Source: Symsagittifera roscoffensis (lineage: Eukaryota > Xenacoelomorpha > Acoela > Convolutidae). Taken from it: 64,000 nucleotides of DNA. The DNA lies in NCBI RefSeq assembly GCF_963678635.1, contig NW_026971649.1, positions 1 to 64,000 on the forward strand, written 5' to 3'. Both the position numbers and the translations under genes were made by a program. Of this stretch, positions 54,462 through 64,000 are shown one piece after another; position 1 is the first letter of the stretch, and each line of letters opens with the position of its first letter. The notes beneath the pieces were generated by a model that worked only from the letters and a program-made list of their open reading frames with translations, had not been told where the DNA came from and ran no database searches.

Positions 54462-55203
54462 TACCCCCTCCCCTGCCCCTGATCTAAACGAACCACAGTT
54501 CTTCATTCCTCGCTGAGAAAATTTTCTTTTTCACTTTCTTATACGCAGCTGATTTTTTATACATTTAATAGTAGTATACATCTGAATCTGTTTTTTTTAT
54601 GCGTCAAGCGTCTTCATTTAAATTAGACCGGGATGCAATATTTAACAAAAAATGTTCTAATTTGTAATAAACTATTCTAATTCTAAGTGTCTATGTACAA
54701 GGTATGTACATAAGCTTAATTGTTAAAACGATAAAAGGAAGTAGTTGAATTAAGACGTTAAAATGTACCTCTGAACTTCCGTTCATATCGACCGATGGTC
54801 GTAACTAAACTGGTATTAATTAAAATACCGAAGGTCATTATAACAAACTAAAAACAAATCACAACATTTCCCACCGGGAAAAAAATGAAACTGCAAACTA
54901 ACTATATAACTCTATATACACCCTTTTTCCCCCTCAGAAAATGGAAGAAATTTTACAAACTGCGCCCAGAGGGTAAATATACAGCGGCAAAATAAAATCC
55001 ACAAATTGAAAGAGAATGTAGCAATGTACAGGGTGTCAATATACAGAATTACAATTTTTTACAGAATATGGTATCTAACTAAATAAAACTAATCCACAAC
55101 ATGTACATTAACATGTACAATTGTATCTACAGGTGAAATTAAAAAGTCCGGCTAAAATATTGATTACAAAAATTGTTTTGATAAGTTTGATTTGATATGA
55201 CGA
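54462..55203. other. Non-coding stretch with candidate LTR start
   Basis: On the minus strand CCCGGTGGGAAA (about 54867-54878) is followed by TGTTGTGATTTG, which looks like a polypurine tract and LTR 5' end starting at 54866 and running left. I could not find the partner LTR, so this is tentative. Confidence 0.3.
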
Positions 55204-55926
55204 TTATAAGAATTGGTCCTCGAACTCATCCAGGTTAGCTCTCACTTCTGAATCTATAGTTGATGAGATCTCGCTGTATTTATCCATCTCTAATGAAGGG
55301 TCTTTCGAGGTCGGGTCAGATAATTTTGAGTTCGAAGAATTTTCGAGGAGTTGGGTCTTCGTGGTTGATGCTGCAAGTCTGCCCGTCGGGAGTGAGTTTC
55401 TTGAAGACCATGACAACGTAGTTTCTGCGACTAGGATCTGTCTGGGAGGTGCCTAAGCTAATGGAGTCAAAAGATCCGAAGGAGAGTTGACCGAGAAATT
55501 AGACAATTCCGGTGCCTGAGAGAATACAGAAGTTATCGCCCCTAGGTCGTCTTTCTCTTGCACCACGTCTATAAATCGTCGATTACCGTAAAACTGTGGG
55601 GGGCCCACATTTCTACGTGGTCTGGAGTTTCTGGTCTTTGGAGTCACACTGGTCGTCTGTTCCGGAATACTGTCTATCATAATAGGATTGTCCTGTGATC
55701 CTACACTAGTATTCGCGTCGTGTATGACTACAATCTCCCGTGAGTCGTTGTTTGCTGTCCCTTCTGAGCTGAATGGTGGGGTTTCGGCATGACCTGTAAT
55801 ACTTAAGCCCTGATTAGTGTCGGTGTAAGAGTTTTGAGGTACGTTATTATTGGTCACATCGTCAAAGTAATCCTCGATTATCCCGTCCCAGAAATTTTTC
55901 AGATATCCATTTTTGGCCGACCGACC
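55204..55926 (-). pseudogene. Possible Pol C-terminal tail of a gypsy-like element
   Basis: An open frame runs from 55926 with one TAG at 55441-55443 and no ATG at its start. It has an N-terminal acidic patch (IIEDYFDDV), a Ser/Thr/Asn-rich middle and RPRRNVGPPQFYGNRRF. The last resembles the Arg/Pro-rich end of many gypsy polyproteins. Its orientation fits the candidate LTR at 54866. It could instead be a fragment of a host gene. Confidence 0.35.
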
Positions 55927-55929
55927 CTA

Positions 55930-56251
55930 AAATTTTTCTAAGGGCGCCTTGGGCGCCAATATATACTAACTTTGAGGGGCATTGCGCGCCAAAAAAAAAC
56001 GCAATTTTTTGTCAAAATTTTTCAAAGAGTGCCCAAAAACGGCTTTTTTTGACAGTTTTTTCAAAAATTTGCCTGCGGCGCTGCAAAATTTAGCCAAAAT
56101 AGGGGCAAAACAGTGTTGGGGAGACCTCGAAATATCAATTTGGTCGACTAAAAAAAAAAGGTCGTCAAAATTTTCTAATTTTTTTCCGCCCTCCCCCCCC
56201 CCCGCGAGAAAATCCCCCCCCCCCCTCGAGAAAAACCTAGATTCGCCCCTG
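55930..56251. repeat. C-tract repeat with hAT-like terminal sequence
   Basis: Two C-runs of 11-12 nt (56193-56203 and 56214-56225) sit in a duplicated CGAGAAAA context. The right end reads CCTAGATTCGCCCCTG (56236-56251), whose complement CAGGGGCGAATCTAGG is typical of hAT-type transposon ends in animals. A GGCGCCTTGGGCGCC palindrome is near 55942. A matching left terminus was not found. Confidence 0.4.
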
Positions 56252-57521
56252 ATAATACTTGTTAAAATTTTGCAATTTTGTTTGTAAATTAATTTGATAT
56301 GTTGAGGAGCAACGTTTGCTGTTGACCATCTTTTTAACTTAAGTTGTTGCTTTTCCAAGATTAGTCTTCAAGTAAACTCAGATATGATATGCCACCTCCC
56401 ATTAGGAGAACATAATTTACTGTTGAGCTTTCAGAAAAAATGACAAATATTGCAGTGCTCGCAGTGTTTTTGACACGGGTTTTGAAGAACAGAGAGTGTT
56501 TGTGCTCTGTGGATATTTTTCAGACATATTTTGATTTTTTAATTAGGCAATTCTGTACAACAGTTTTTTTACAACTGAAATACTTTATTTAACATCCTGA
56601 GCTCAAACTGAATGGATCATCCAATTTCACAGGTAGTCATTTTTTTCAATATAATGCATTTTAAATACAAGCTTTTTGCAAGCTTCATCAGTTTTGTGGT
56701 TCACCCTGATACGACCAACTTGTTTATATTTGAGGTCACTCTAGATATCGAAAAAAGTCAATAACCAAGATAAAAAATCTACGAGAACAAATTGTGATGT
56801 GAGATTTTTATACGAGAAAAAATTAAGATCTCAGATTGTAATAGCAAAATCTGTATTGGATGTAACATTTTTAAAAATCTGCTGCAAATGATTGCTGTTT
56901 TTGGTGCTTCAGTTTCTTACAGTATCTGCTAGTCTTCATCATGCATATGTAACCGGTCTCCACGCCTATCAAGATTCTATGCTTTGCTTAATTTTCAAAA
57001 ACTTTTCAAATTACTTGTTTTAGAGTTTTGGTTCGGGAAAATTGTTTATTCAAGTCATCAAAATTTTAAAATGTTACTTGATCAAAATCTTGATATGTTT
57101 TTCTAAGATTTTCATAATAACTCAAATTTTTGCTTAAACGATGCAAGATTCACTTATAACCCGAATTTTTTTCTTGCTAATAAGGAACAAAATTCGCAAC
57201 ACTCATTCGCATCTTCTATACATTCATCATAGTAAAAGTAGGACAAACTATTGCAAGGGTGTGAGATGTCAAACTATCTAACTATTAATTAATTGAAAAA
57301 AAACCGGTTGTAAGAGTTGAATTGGAAAGTGGTTGAATGAATTAGTTACACAAAATAATGAATGACAAAACTGTAATATTCCAACAGTATCATAGAGAGT
57401 GTTTATAGATACTTCATGAGTGGTGGTTGGCGGGAGACCCGTCCCGAACTTGACATTAAGTAACACTTCAATTGGTATGCATCAAATGGTCGGTTAAATT
57501 TGACCATGACTGCCGTACCAC
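56252..57521. other. AT-rich DNA, possibly including an LTR
   Basis: No gene was seen. If the polypurine tract at 57523 is real, the LTR of the third gypsy family occupies the right part of this interval. Its other end was not located. Confidence 0.4.
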
Positions 57522-57522
57522 A

Positions 57523-57534
57523 TTTCCCCCTTTC
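57523..57534 (-). promoter_or_regulatory. Candidate polypurine tract and 3' LTR start, third family
   Basis: In element sense GAAAGGGGGAAA is followed by TGTGGTACGGCAGTC at 57522 running left, the expected layout of a gypsy polypurine tract and LTR start. Confidence 0.5.
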
Positions 57535-57954
57535 AAAATTTTTGAACATCTCGATATGACAAATTAAGTAATAGCACTGGTGGTTTTCTTATCAAAATAA
57601 AGTTTCGGAGTTTAAGTTTTCAGTTTCAATTGCATTTTAGCTGTTCTTCTAATACTTTTTAAACGATCTCTTAAATACCCTCATGATTCTTTTCGGAGTT
57701 GGTGGAGAAGATGAAAGATCCACCCGGAAATGTTCTCTACATGGGTGGTGTTTTGGGAGACGGATCGACAGTTTGGCCCTCAGAGATCTCTTTCACCGCA
57801 TGTCTGATCGGGCTTCCGTGTAACTGCGTTTGTTTCTTCGACCTTCCTGTCAACCGCGATTAATTAGAGGTTGAATCGTCCTCTAAGTCGTCTGTATCTA
57901 GGGTTGAAGTCTTTTTCTGCTTCTTCTGTTTGGAAGCCTTCACCTAACATTGTT

Positions 57955-58740
57955 TTAGCTGTTCGCAAACTTGAGGACTCTGGTCTTCTTCATCCGACGG
58001 AAACGGCATCCATTCCTGAGTATTTGGAAAGTTTTTTTCAATTTTGAGCTCGTAGGTGCATCTGAGGGGTTTTTCTGCATTTGTCTTGACTTTTGCGTCA
58101 ACGTTGTCTTTCCCTTTTTTGGGCTAGGTTGGTCCAATTTGCTTTTCTTTTTTGTTTCAGGTTGGGTTACAATCATTGGGGAATTTTTTGCCATATGGTG
58201 TTTTTCTAAAGTCCCGGCCTGTGCTGGTGGTTCCATCTGAGCTATGGTGGGTGACGATATTGCAATTGGGGATAGAATCACCCCTTCTGAGCTTGAGGAA
58301 GACAGAATTAAATCCACGACTGGTTTAATGACCGGTGGTTCCAGTCCTGCTCCTGAAGAGGTAGGTTTCTCTGTACTATATCTTTCTTCGGTCAATTTTG
58401 GGAAAATTTTTCTTAGTCGGGCAGGCAGTCTTGAGGATGGCGGTATGAACAACGTCTTTGCGGTCAATTTCTTTGGCTCCGGGCATAGTGGGGTTAGATG
58501 GTCTTCTGAAGTCGTTGTGCTGTCCTGTACTCTAGGTCGCTTGGCCCTTTTCTGCGCGGTTTGTTTTGAAGAGCTTTGTTTACTCTGCTGTTTCGAGTTT
58601 TTCAGTTTCGGGATGTCGGATCTGAATCTCAGGAATCCCGATTTGAGATTACTCCTAAGTGATGCTGCCAATATGTGGTTCTTGTAAGTCAATATCTTCA
58701 AAGCTTCTGCCCCCTGTTCCTGCGTCAGTGCTTTCTTCAA
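57955..58740 (-). CDS. Basic Ser/Pro/Lys-rich ORF, third family
   Basis: The 261-codon frame continues upstream past a TGA to about 58890 with a protein-like sequence (HQALGRLAKSASE). It has several K/R clusters and low-complexity S/T/P stretches and no known domain. Positioned between an integrase zinc domain and the candidate polypurine tract, it may be an extra 3' gene of the element or an unrelated insertion. The N-terminal part (ALKILTYKNHILAASLRS) is the most ordered. The true start is uncertain. Confidence 0.4.
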   Translation of the reverse strand: MKKALTQEQGAEALKILTYKNHILAASLRSNLKSGFLRFRSDIPKLKNSKQQSKQSSSKQTAQKRAKRPRVQDSTTTSEDHLTPLCPEPKKLTAKTLFIPPSSRLPARLRKIFPKLTEERYSTEKPTSSGAGLEPPVIKPVVDLILSSSSSEGVILSPIAISSPTIAQMEPPAQAGTLEKHHMAKNSPMIVTQPETKKKSKLDQPSPKKGKTTLTQKSRQMQKNPSDAPTSSKLKKTFQILRNGCRFRRMKKTRVLKFANS

Positions 58741-58896
58741 TGTCTTTCACTCACTAGCTGACTTAGCTAACCTCCCTAGGGCCTGATGGTATGGTGTGTC
58801 TGAAATTGATGTAGTGAGACCTCTGAATATTGGTGTGACTTCTGGACTACTGGACCCTTTCTTTATGATCTTCACTCTTGGCCTGCTCTCACAGTT

Positions 58897-59139
58897 CTAC
58901 CTTCTTTGTTCCGCGGTTAGCACGGCCCTTTCTAAGTTTCTGGAATCAAATAATCTACATTCCTTGCACTCCTTGCACATTCTAACGATGTCTCGGTTAA
59001 TTCTTCGCCACCAAAGACACTGCAACGCATCCACCATGGCTTCTTGACCAGGATCAGATCTGTGTAGTCTCAATAAAACTGCTTTTTGAAGGCAGGAAGT
59101 AATAGCGTTGCGGTCGTCGAATATAATGCAGCCGACCAC
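58897..59139 (-). pseudogene. Integrase zinc-binding domain fragment
   Basis: The 80-codon frame matches the gypsy integrase N-terminal pattern: VLLRLHRSDPGQEAM, then WWRRINRDI, then CKECKEC. The second His of the H-H-C-C set is Asp here (H-R-S-D-P-G). The catalytic DDE core does not follow; the next sequence is the basic ORF. It is therefore a remnant. Confidence 0.7.
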
Positions 59140-59345
59140 GATTGCTGCCGCGTTCTAAAATGATTTGATGTATGGGTCTATTCTCGCAAATCTCTCCTAA
59201 ACCTTGCTGAAGATCGCTTGTTTCATAAGTCGTTACGTTGGGTCCTCATCGACCAGTTCAGGCAGGATGTCCGCGTCGAGAATACCAGTCAATCCTGGGA
59301 GCGATTTCTTGTCATCAGCTACAAATTTCTTCGGTCGTTACGCGT

Positions 59346-60326
59346 TTATCTTGTTACTTGGGTCTTCTTCCTCTGGGTGGTTGCAGTCTTTCCTTTTTTC
59401 AATCTCAGATTTGCCAGAATTTGGGCGTACTTGATTTTCAGTTGGGATTTTCTTCTATTCTGTGTGGGTTTCTTTCCTCTTATTGCCCCTGTCCTTCTCA
59501 TTGATCTTGTTCTTGCGAGGAGGTCCTCTAGGATGGGCGCTACTTTGTTGAGAAGGCGTTCGAAACTGTCATTCGTATACGATTCTCTTGATTCATTGGA
59601 CAACATATCTAAAAAAGGGATGTATTGGTTAGAACTCAGTGGGATTGATTTGATATCTTGATTTTTGTTGGTTGTTAACAGTGGCGGAGATCTGCCAAAA
59701 ATGACGTGAGATTTGGATGAGAACTCCGCTGAAGTGATTCTGGCCTCTGAATGGTTGCGAGAAATGGCGGGGAAAACGCAAGGTTTGCCCTTTAGCAGTT
59801 TTGCATAAATTACTTTGGAGTGATCTGATTGGTTGAGGGTGCGAGTATCCCTAAATATTTGCACATATAGATCTGTTTTGGTGGGAACATATGTAAATGG
59901 TCGGTCACGCTCTACCGTACGTGCAAAAACTACTTTAGAGAGATCTGATTGGGTTTGAAAATCTGACTGAAATTCTTTGGCCTCTTGTGCAAAATCGACG
60001 AAATTTTCGTTCAGTTTCATTAGATGACACTTCCAGTTTCCTAAACTTGAGTTTTTGTGGGTGGATAAGCCCTTGTCATCCAAACATAAACGAATGCTTG
60101 AAGGATATGGGTGACTTATTACCGTATTGGAAGTTTCTTCCTTGCATAAATTTTCTAGTGTCACAAGCTGAAATTTGTTTTTGATTGATTTGACTACAAA
60201 CTGTTCGTCAAAAATAAAGGGGTCAGGTGCTTCGAAAGTAGGATAATGGGATAAATAGTCGACAATTCCTAGGTTTGACCCGGATATGTGTGATATCTTG
60301 AAGATGAACGGTAGAAGTCTATCTGC
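59346..60326 (-). pseudogene. RNase H/integrase connection region, third family
   Basis: An open frame of about 327 codons without ATG starts after a TAG at 60327-60329. Its first part, KISHISGSNLGIVDYLSHYP, matches the RNase H-to-integrase connection of gypsy elements (S-G-x-N-x-x-x-D-x-L-S). The remainder is K/R/S-rich with no domain recognised. It continues from the protease-RT unit on its right. Confidence 0.55.
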
Positions 60327-61957
60327 CTATCTGGTTAGTCTTGATTGGTAGGATTTATTACCTCGAATAGTTTTCAGAGCAGAGATTATCGCTTTGTGAT
60401 CAGTAAGTATTTCAAAATTTTTGCCCAAAAGGTAATTTGTTAATTTTTGCATGACCAAACTATTGCTAAGTTTTCCAGTTCGTTGGTGCTGTATTTCTTC
60501 TCTTGAAAGTTAGGGAATCTAGATGCAAACGATATCGGTACCCATGTGTCATCCGTGAATTGTTGCTCTAGAGCCGCCGCTATCCCGCTGAGGCTAGCGT
60601 CACATTGATTCCTGTATTTCTCTCGGGATCATAATGATACGATATATATAGTTTTAACGTAGCTTCGAAAGCGTTTTGTTTGCTCTTGTCCCAAACAAAC
60701 TTCTCTTCATTGGAGGATGTCAGGGAACGGCGAATGTGTTCCGTATAAATTTGTAGATTAGATAGGAAGAGTTGGAGAAGGTAAAGCACACCCATAAAGG
60801 ATCCTAAGTGTTTGAGAGTTCATAGAGGTTTCAGCTCTAGAATGGCTTGAACTTTGAAGTGTTTTGGTCTGTAGCCTAAGTGATCAATGTCAAAACCCAG
60901 CCAATGTATCTTTTTGAGTGAAAATTCACATTTGGATAGCTTTATTACAAAACCCTTTTTTTACAGTCTTTCGAATACATTATTTATGATCAAATTGTGG
61001 TAGGAGAGTGACCTTTTTGTAACAATTGAAAAATCGTCTAAAAAGAAATGATTACCGGAAAATTGCTAAGAAAATTGTCCATTGCCTTCTGAAACTATTT
61101 AGGCATATTTGTTTTCGAAACGGTAAATGCCTGTAGCGTCTCCGCGTGCAATATTTAAATTGCAATGGTTACTGACCAAATCACTTAGTTGAAGCTGATT
61201 AAAAGCGTATTTAAGATCTAGGGAGATGAAAACTACTTCTACTGGAGAATTATAATTGATTGTTTGGGCTGATACGTCCAGTTGTTTCTGAAGATTGGGC
61301 ATTCGATATTGGTTTTTAAAAAAACTTGCGTCTATCGATATTTTCACTGAGCCGTCCTTCTTTGCAGTGATGACAACCGGTGCTACAAAAAAATCCCTGG
61401 TAATTTTGTTCAATTTGACTGTATGACGTTTTTTGATAATGCGCTTGATTTCCTCTCTAACTTTCTTTTAAATTTGTATCGGTACTCTCCGATCCTTCTC
61501 CCAAACTGGAATTAGAGGTTGTTTGAAAACTGTGTGTACGCGATGATTTTTTATCTACCTAGTCTTGTGATTATATCTTTGTATTTGTTTGCATAAAAAT
61601 TTTTCCACTAAGTGGATGTTTCCGCCAGGTCGTTTTCTTCGAGTTGTAGAATGTCCTGTGAGCGGGATTGGGTCGTTTTGACCCCTATTGCACCTTGTAG
61701 ATCTAGTTCTAACAGATATCTGGTCCTATTCTTCGATATTAGAAATTTGGCGGATTTCACTTGCCAAAGGATTATATGCCTGTTAGTAGGGTTCAAGTAA
61801 ACTATCGGTTTGTTATTATAGTCTGCATATGATTTGTCAATAGGCAATGAAGATTTTAGGTACATTTTTACATTTTTTGTCCATAAAAAGAAATCCGCTG
61901 TGTTTTTATTTACGAAGGAGGCTGGACTACCCGTATCTACAGTATGGGACTACCCGT
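60109..61957 (-). repeat. Tandem unit 1: protease-RT-RNase H segment
   Basis: In element sense the unit has a protease with D-T-G-S-P (around 61920-61935), a connector (61865-61608), RT (61413-61099) with S-L-D-L-K-Y-A-F, FLDD near 61030, and RNase H pieces (60795-60580). There are several stops and shifts. It is 1849 bp to the next copy at this end, because of small differences near 60109-60170. Confidence 0.85.
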
Positions 61958-63809
61958 GGGTGACTTATTTCCGGTTTGGAAGTTTCCTCCTTGCATAATT
62001 TTTCTAGAGTGTCACAAGCTGAAAAAATTTTTTCGATTGATTTGACTACAAACTGTTCGTCAAAAATAGAGGGGTCAGGTGCTTCGAAAGTAGGATAATG
62101 GGATAAATAGTCGACAATTCCTAGGTTTGACCCGGATATGTGTGATATCTTGAAAATGAACGGTAGAAGTCTATCTGCCTATCTGGTTAGTCTTGATTGG
62201 TATGATTTATTACCTCGAATAGTTTTCAGAGCAGAGATTATCGCTTTGTGATCAGTAAGTATTTCAAAATTTTTGCCCAAAAGGTAATTTTTTAATTTTT
62301 GCATGACCAAACTATTGCTAAGTTTTCCAGTTCGTTGGTGCTGTATTTCTTCTCTTGAAAGTTAGGGAATCTAGATGCAAACGATATCGGTACCCATGTG
62401 TCATCCGTGAATTGTTGCTCTAGAGCCGCCGCTATCCCGATGAGGCTAGCGTCACATTGATTCCTGTATTTCTCTCGGGATCATAATGATACGATATATA
62501 TAGTTTTAACGTAGCTTCGAAAGCGTTTTGTTTGCTCTTGTCCCAAACAAACTTCTCTTCATTGGAGGATGTCAGGGAACGGCGAATGTGTTCCGTATAA
62601 ATTTGTAGATTAGATAGGAAGAGTTGGAGAAGGTAAAGCACACCCATAAAGGATCCTAAGTGTTTGAGAGTTCATAGAGGTTTCAGCTCTAGAATGGCTT
62701 GAACTTTGAAGTGTTTTGGTCTGTAGCCTAAGTGATCAATGTCAAAACCCAGCCAATGTATCTTTTTGAGTGAAAATTCACATTTGGATAGCTTTATTAC
62801 AAAACCCTTTTTTTACAGTCTTTCGAATACATTATTTATGATCAAATTGTGGTAGGAGAGTGACCTTTTTGTAACAATTGAAAAATCGTCTAAAAAGAAA
62901 TGATTACCGGAAAATTGCTAAGAAAATTGTCCATTGCCTTCTGAAACTATTTAGGCATATTTGTTTTCGAAACGGTAAATGCCTGTAGCGTCTCCGCGTG
63001 CAATATTTAAATTGCAATGGTTTCTGACCAAATCACTTAGTTGAAGCTGATTAAAAGCGTATTTAAGATCTAGGGAGATGAAAACTACTTCTACTGGAGA
63101 ATTATAATTGATTGTTTGGGCTGATACGTCCAGTTGTTTCTGAAGATTGGGCATTCGATATTGGTTTTTAAAAAAACTTGCGTCTATCGATATTTTCACT
63201 GAGCCGTCCTTCTTTGCAGTGATGACAACCGGTGCTACAAAAAAATCCCTGGTAATTTTGTTCAATTTGACTGTATGACGTTTTTTGATAATGCGCTTGA
63301 TTTCCTCTCTAACTTTCTTTTAAATTTGTATCGGTACTCTCCGATCCTTCTCCCAAACTGGAATTAGAGGTTGTTTGAAAACTGTGTGTACGCGATGATT
63401 TTTTATCTACCTAGTCTCGTGATTATATCTTTGTATTTGTTTGCATAAAAATTTTTCCACTAAGTGGATGTTTCCGCCAGGTCGTTTTCTTCGAGTTGTA
63501 GAATGTCCTGTGAGCGGGATTGGGTCGTTTTGACCCCTATTGCACCTTGTAGATCTAGTTCTAACAGATATCTGGTCCTATTCTTCGATATTAGAAATTT
63601 GGCGGATTTCACTTGCCAAAGGATTATATGCCTGTTAGTAGGGTTCAAGTAAACTATCGGTTTGTTATTATAGTCTGCATATGATTTGTCAATAGGCAAT
63701 GAAAATTTTAGGTACATTTTTACATTTTTTGTCCATAAAAAGAAATCCGCTGTGTTTTTATTTACGAAGGAGGCTGGACTACCCGTATCTACAGTATGGG
63801 ACTACCCGT
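61958..63809 (-). repeat. Tandem unit 2: protease-RT-RNase H segment
   Basis: This 1852-bp unit is almost identical to unit 1 (ORFs at 62647-62432, 63265-62951 and 63717-63460 correspond with offset 1852). The same stop codons appear in both. An 11-bp GGACTACCCGT occurs twice at the boundary (61924-61934 and 61947-61957). Confidence 0.88.
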
Positions 63810-64000
63810 GGGTGACTTATTTCCGGTTTGGAAGTTTCCTCCTTGCATAATTTTTCTAGAGTGTCACAAGCTGAAAAAATTTTTTCGATTGATTTGACTA
63901 CAAACTGTTCGTCAAAAATAGAGGGGTCAGGTGCTTCGAAAGTAGGATAATGGGATAAATAGTCGACAATTCCTAGGTTTGACCCGGATATGTGTGATAT
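63810..64000 (-). repeat. Tandem unit 3, cut by window end
   Basis: The first 191 bp repeat 61958-62148 with almost no difference. The array continues beyond the window. Confidence 0.85.

Noticed and set aside
58244-58687. 147-codon plus-strand frame
   Set aside because: It is the reverse-strand shadow of the basic minus-strand ORF at 57955-58740, which has the more protein-like composition.

Overview
The window is AT-rich eukaryotic DNA, almost certainly from an invertebrate animal. I see no bacterial gene organisation. Most of it is LTR retrotransposon, with long non-coding stretches and one recognisable host gene. That gene is read on the minus strand (two exons between 12778 and 14202) and carries the N-terminal region of an HCN-type (Ih) cyclic-nucleotide-gated channel. 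I could not name the species.

Layout. (1) 1-11240: host flank, then an apparently intact BEL/Pao element (1468-11235, plus strand). It has identical-looking 459-bp LTRs, an AGCTT target duplication, a 22-nt primer-binding site, a structured 1.4-kb leader, an extra 214-aa ORF and a 2225-aa Gag-Pol. It lies antisense to the HCN gene and downstream of the two exons seen, so probably in an intron or the 3' flank. (2) 11241-17816: host DNA with the HCN exons, a small inverted-repeat element (16722-17176) and a roughly 450-bp tandem repeat. (3) 17817-31699, minus strand: copy A of a very large Ty3/gypsy family, with 408-bp LTRs, an AAAC duplication, an intact 2740-aa Gag-Pol, and a compact 3' gene block that ends in a truncated envelope gene. 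(4) 31700-32888: host-like DNA. (5) 32893-52354, minus strand: copy B of the same family, older and broken, with a CAGG duplication. It keeps about 5 kb of 3' sequence lost from A, including the rest of an envelope gene that resembles chuvirus-type glycoproteins. (6) 52355-57500: host DNA with a near-perfect 717-bp foldback element and remnants of other elements. (7) 57500-64000, minus strand: a decayed third Ty3/gypsy-like family whose protease-RT-RNase H segment is tandemly amplified in 1852-bp units that run off the window.

How the parts relate. Each retroelement carries its own replication machinery. The most unusual features are extra to the standard gag-pol set. The BEL LTR contains a tRNA-like Pol III A box/B box module just downstream of its TATA box. 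Its leader holds two stem-loops with conserved loops but different, self-complementary stems. An in-frame stop separates its extra ORF from Gag-Pol. The gypsy family has an upstream basic ORF overlapping Gag-Pol, two hydrophobic mini-ORFs joined by an ATGA overlap, and a 378-codon frame with no ATG that overlaps the envelope start by 13 nt.

Limits. All family assignments rest on motif reading. Splice sites, the tRNA-like fold, LTR ends of the third family and the envelope affinity were not tested computationally.
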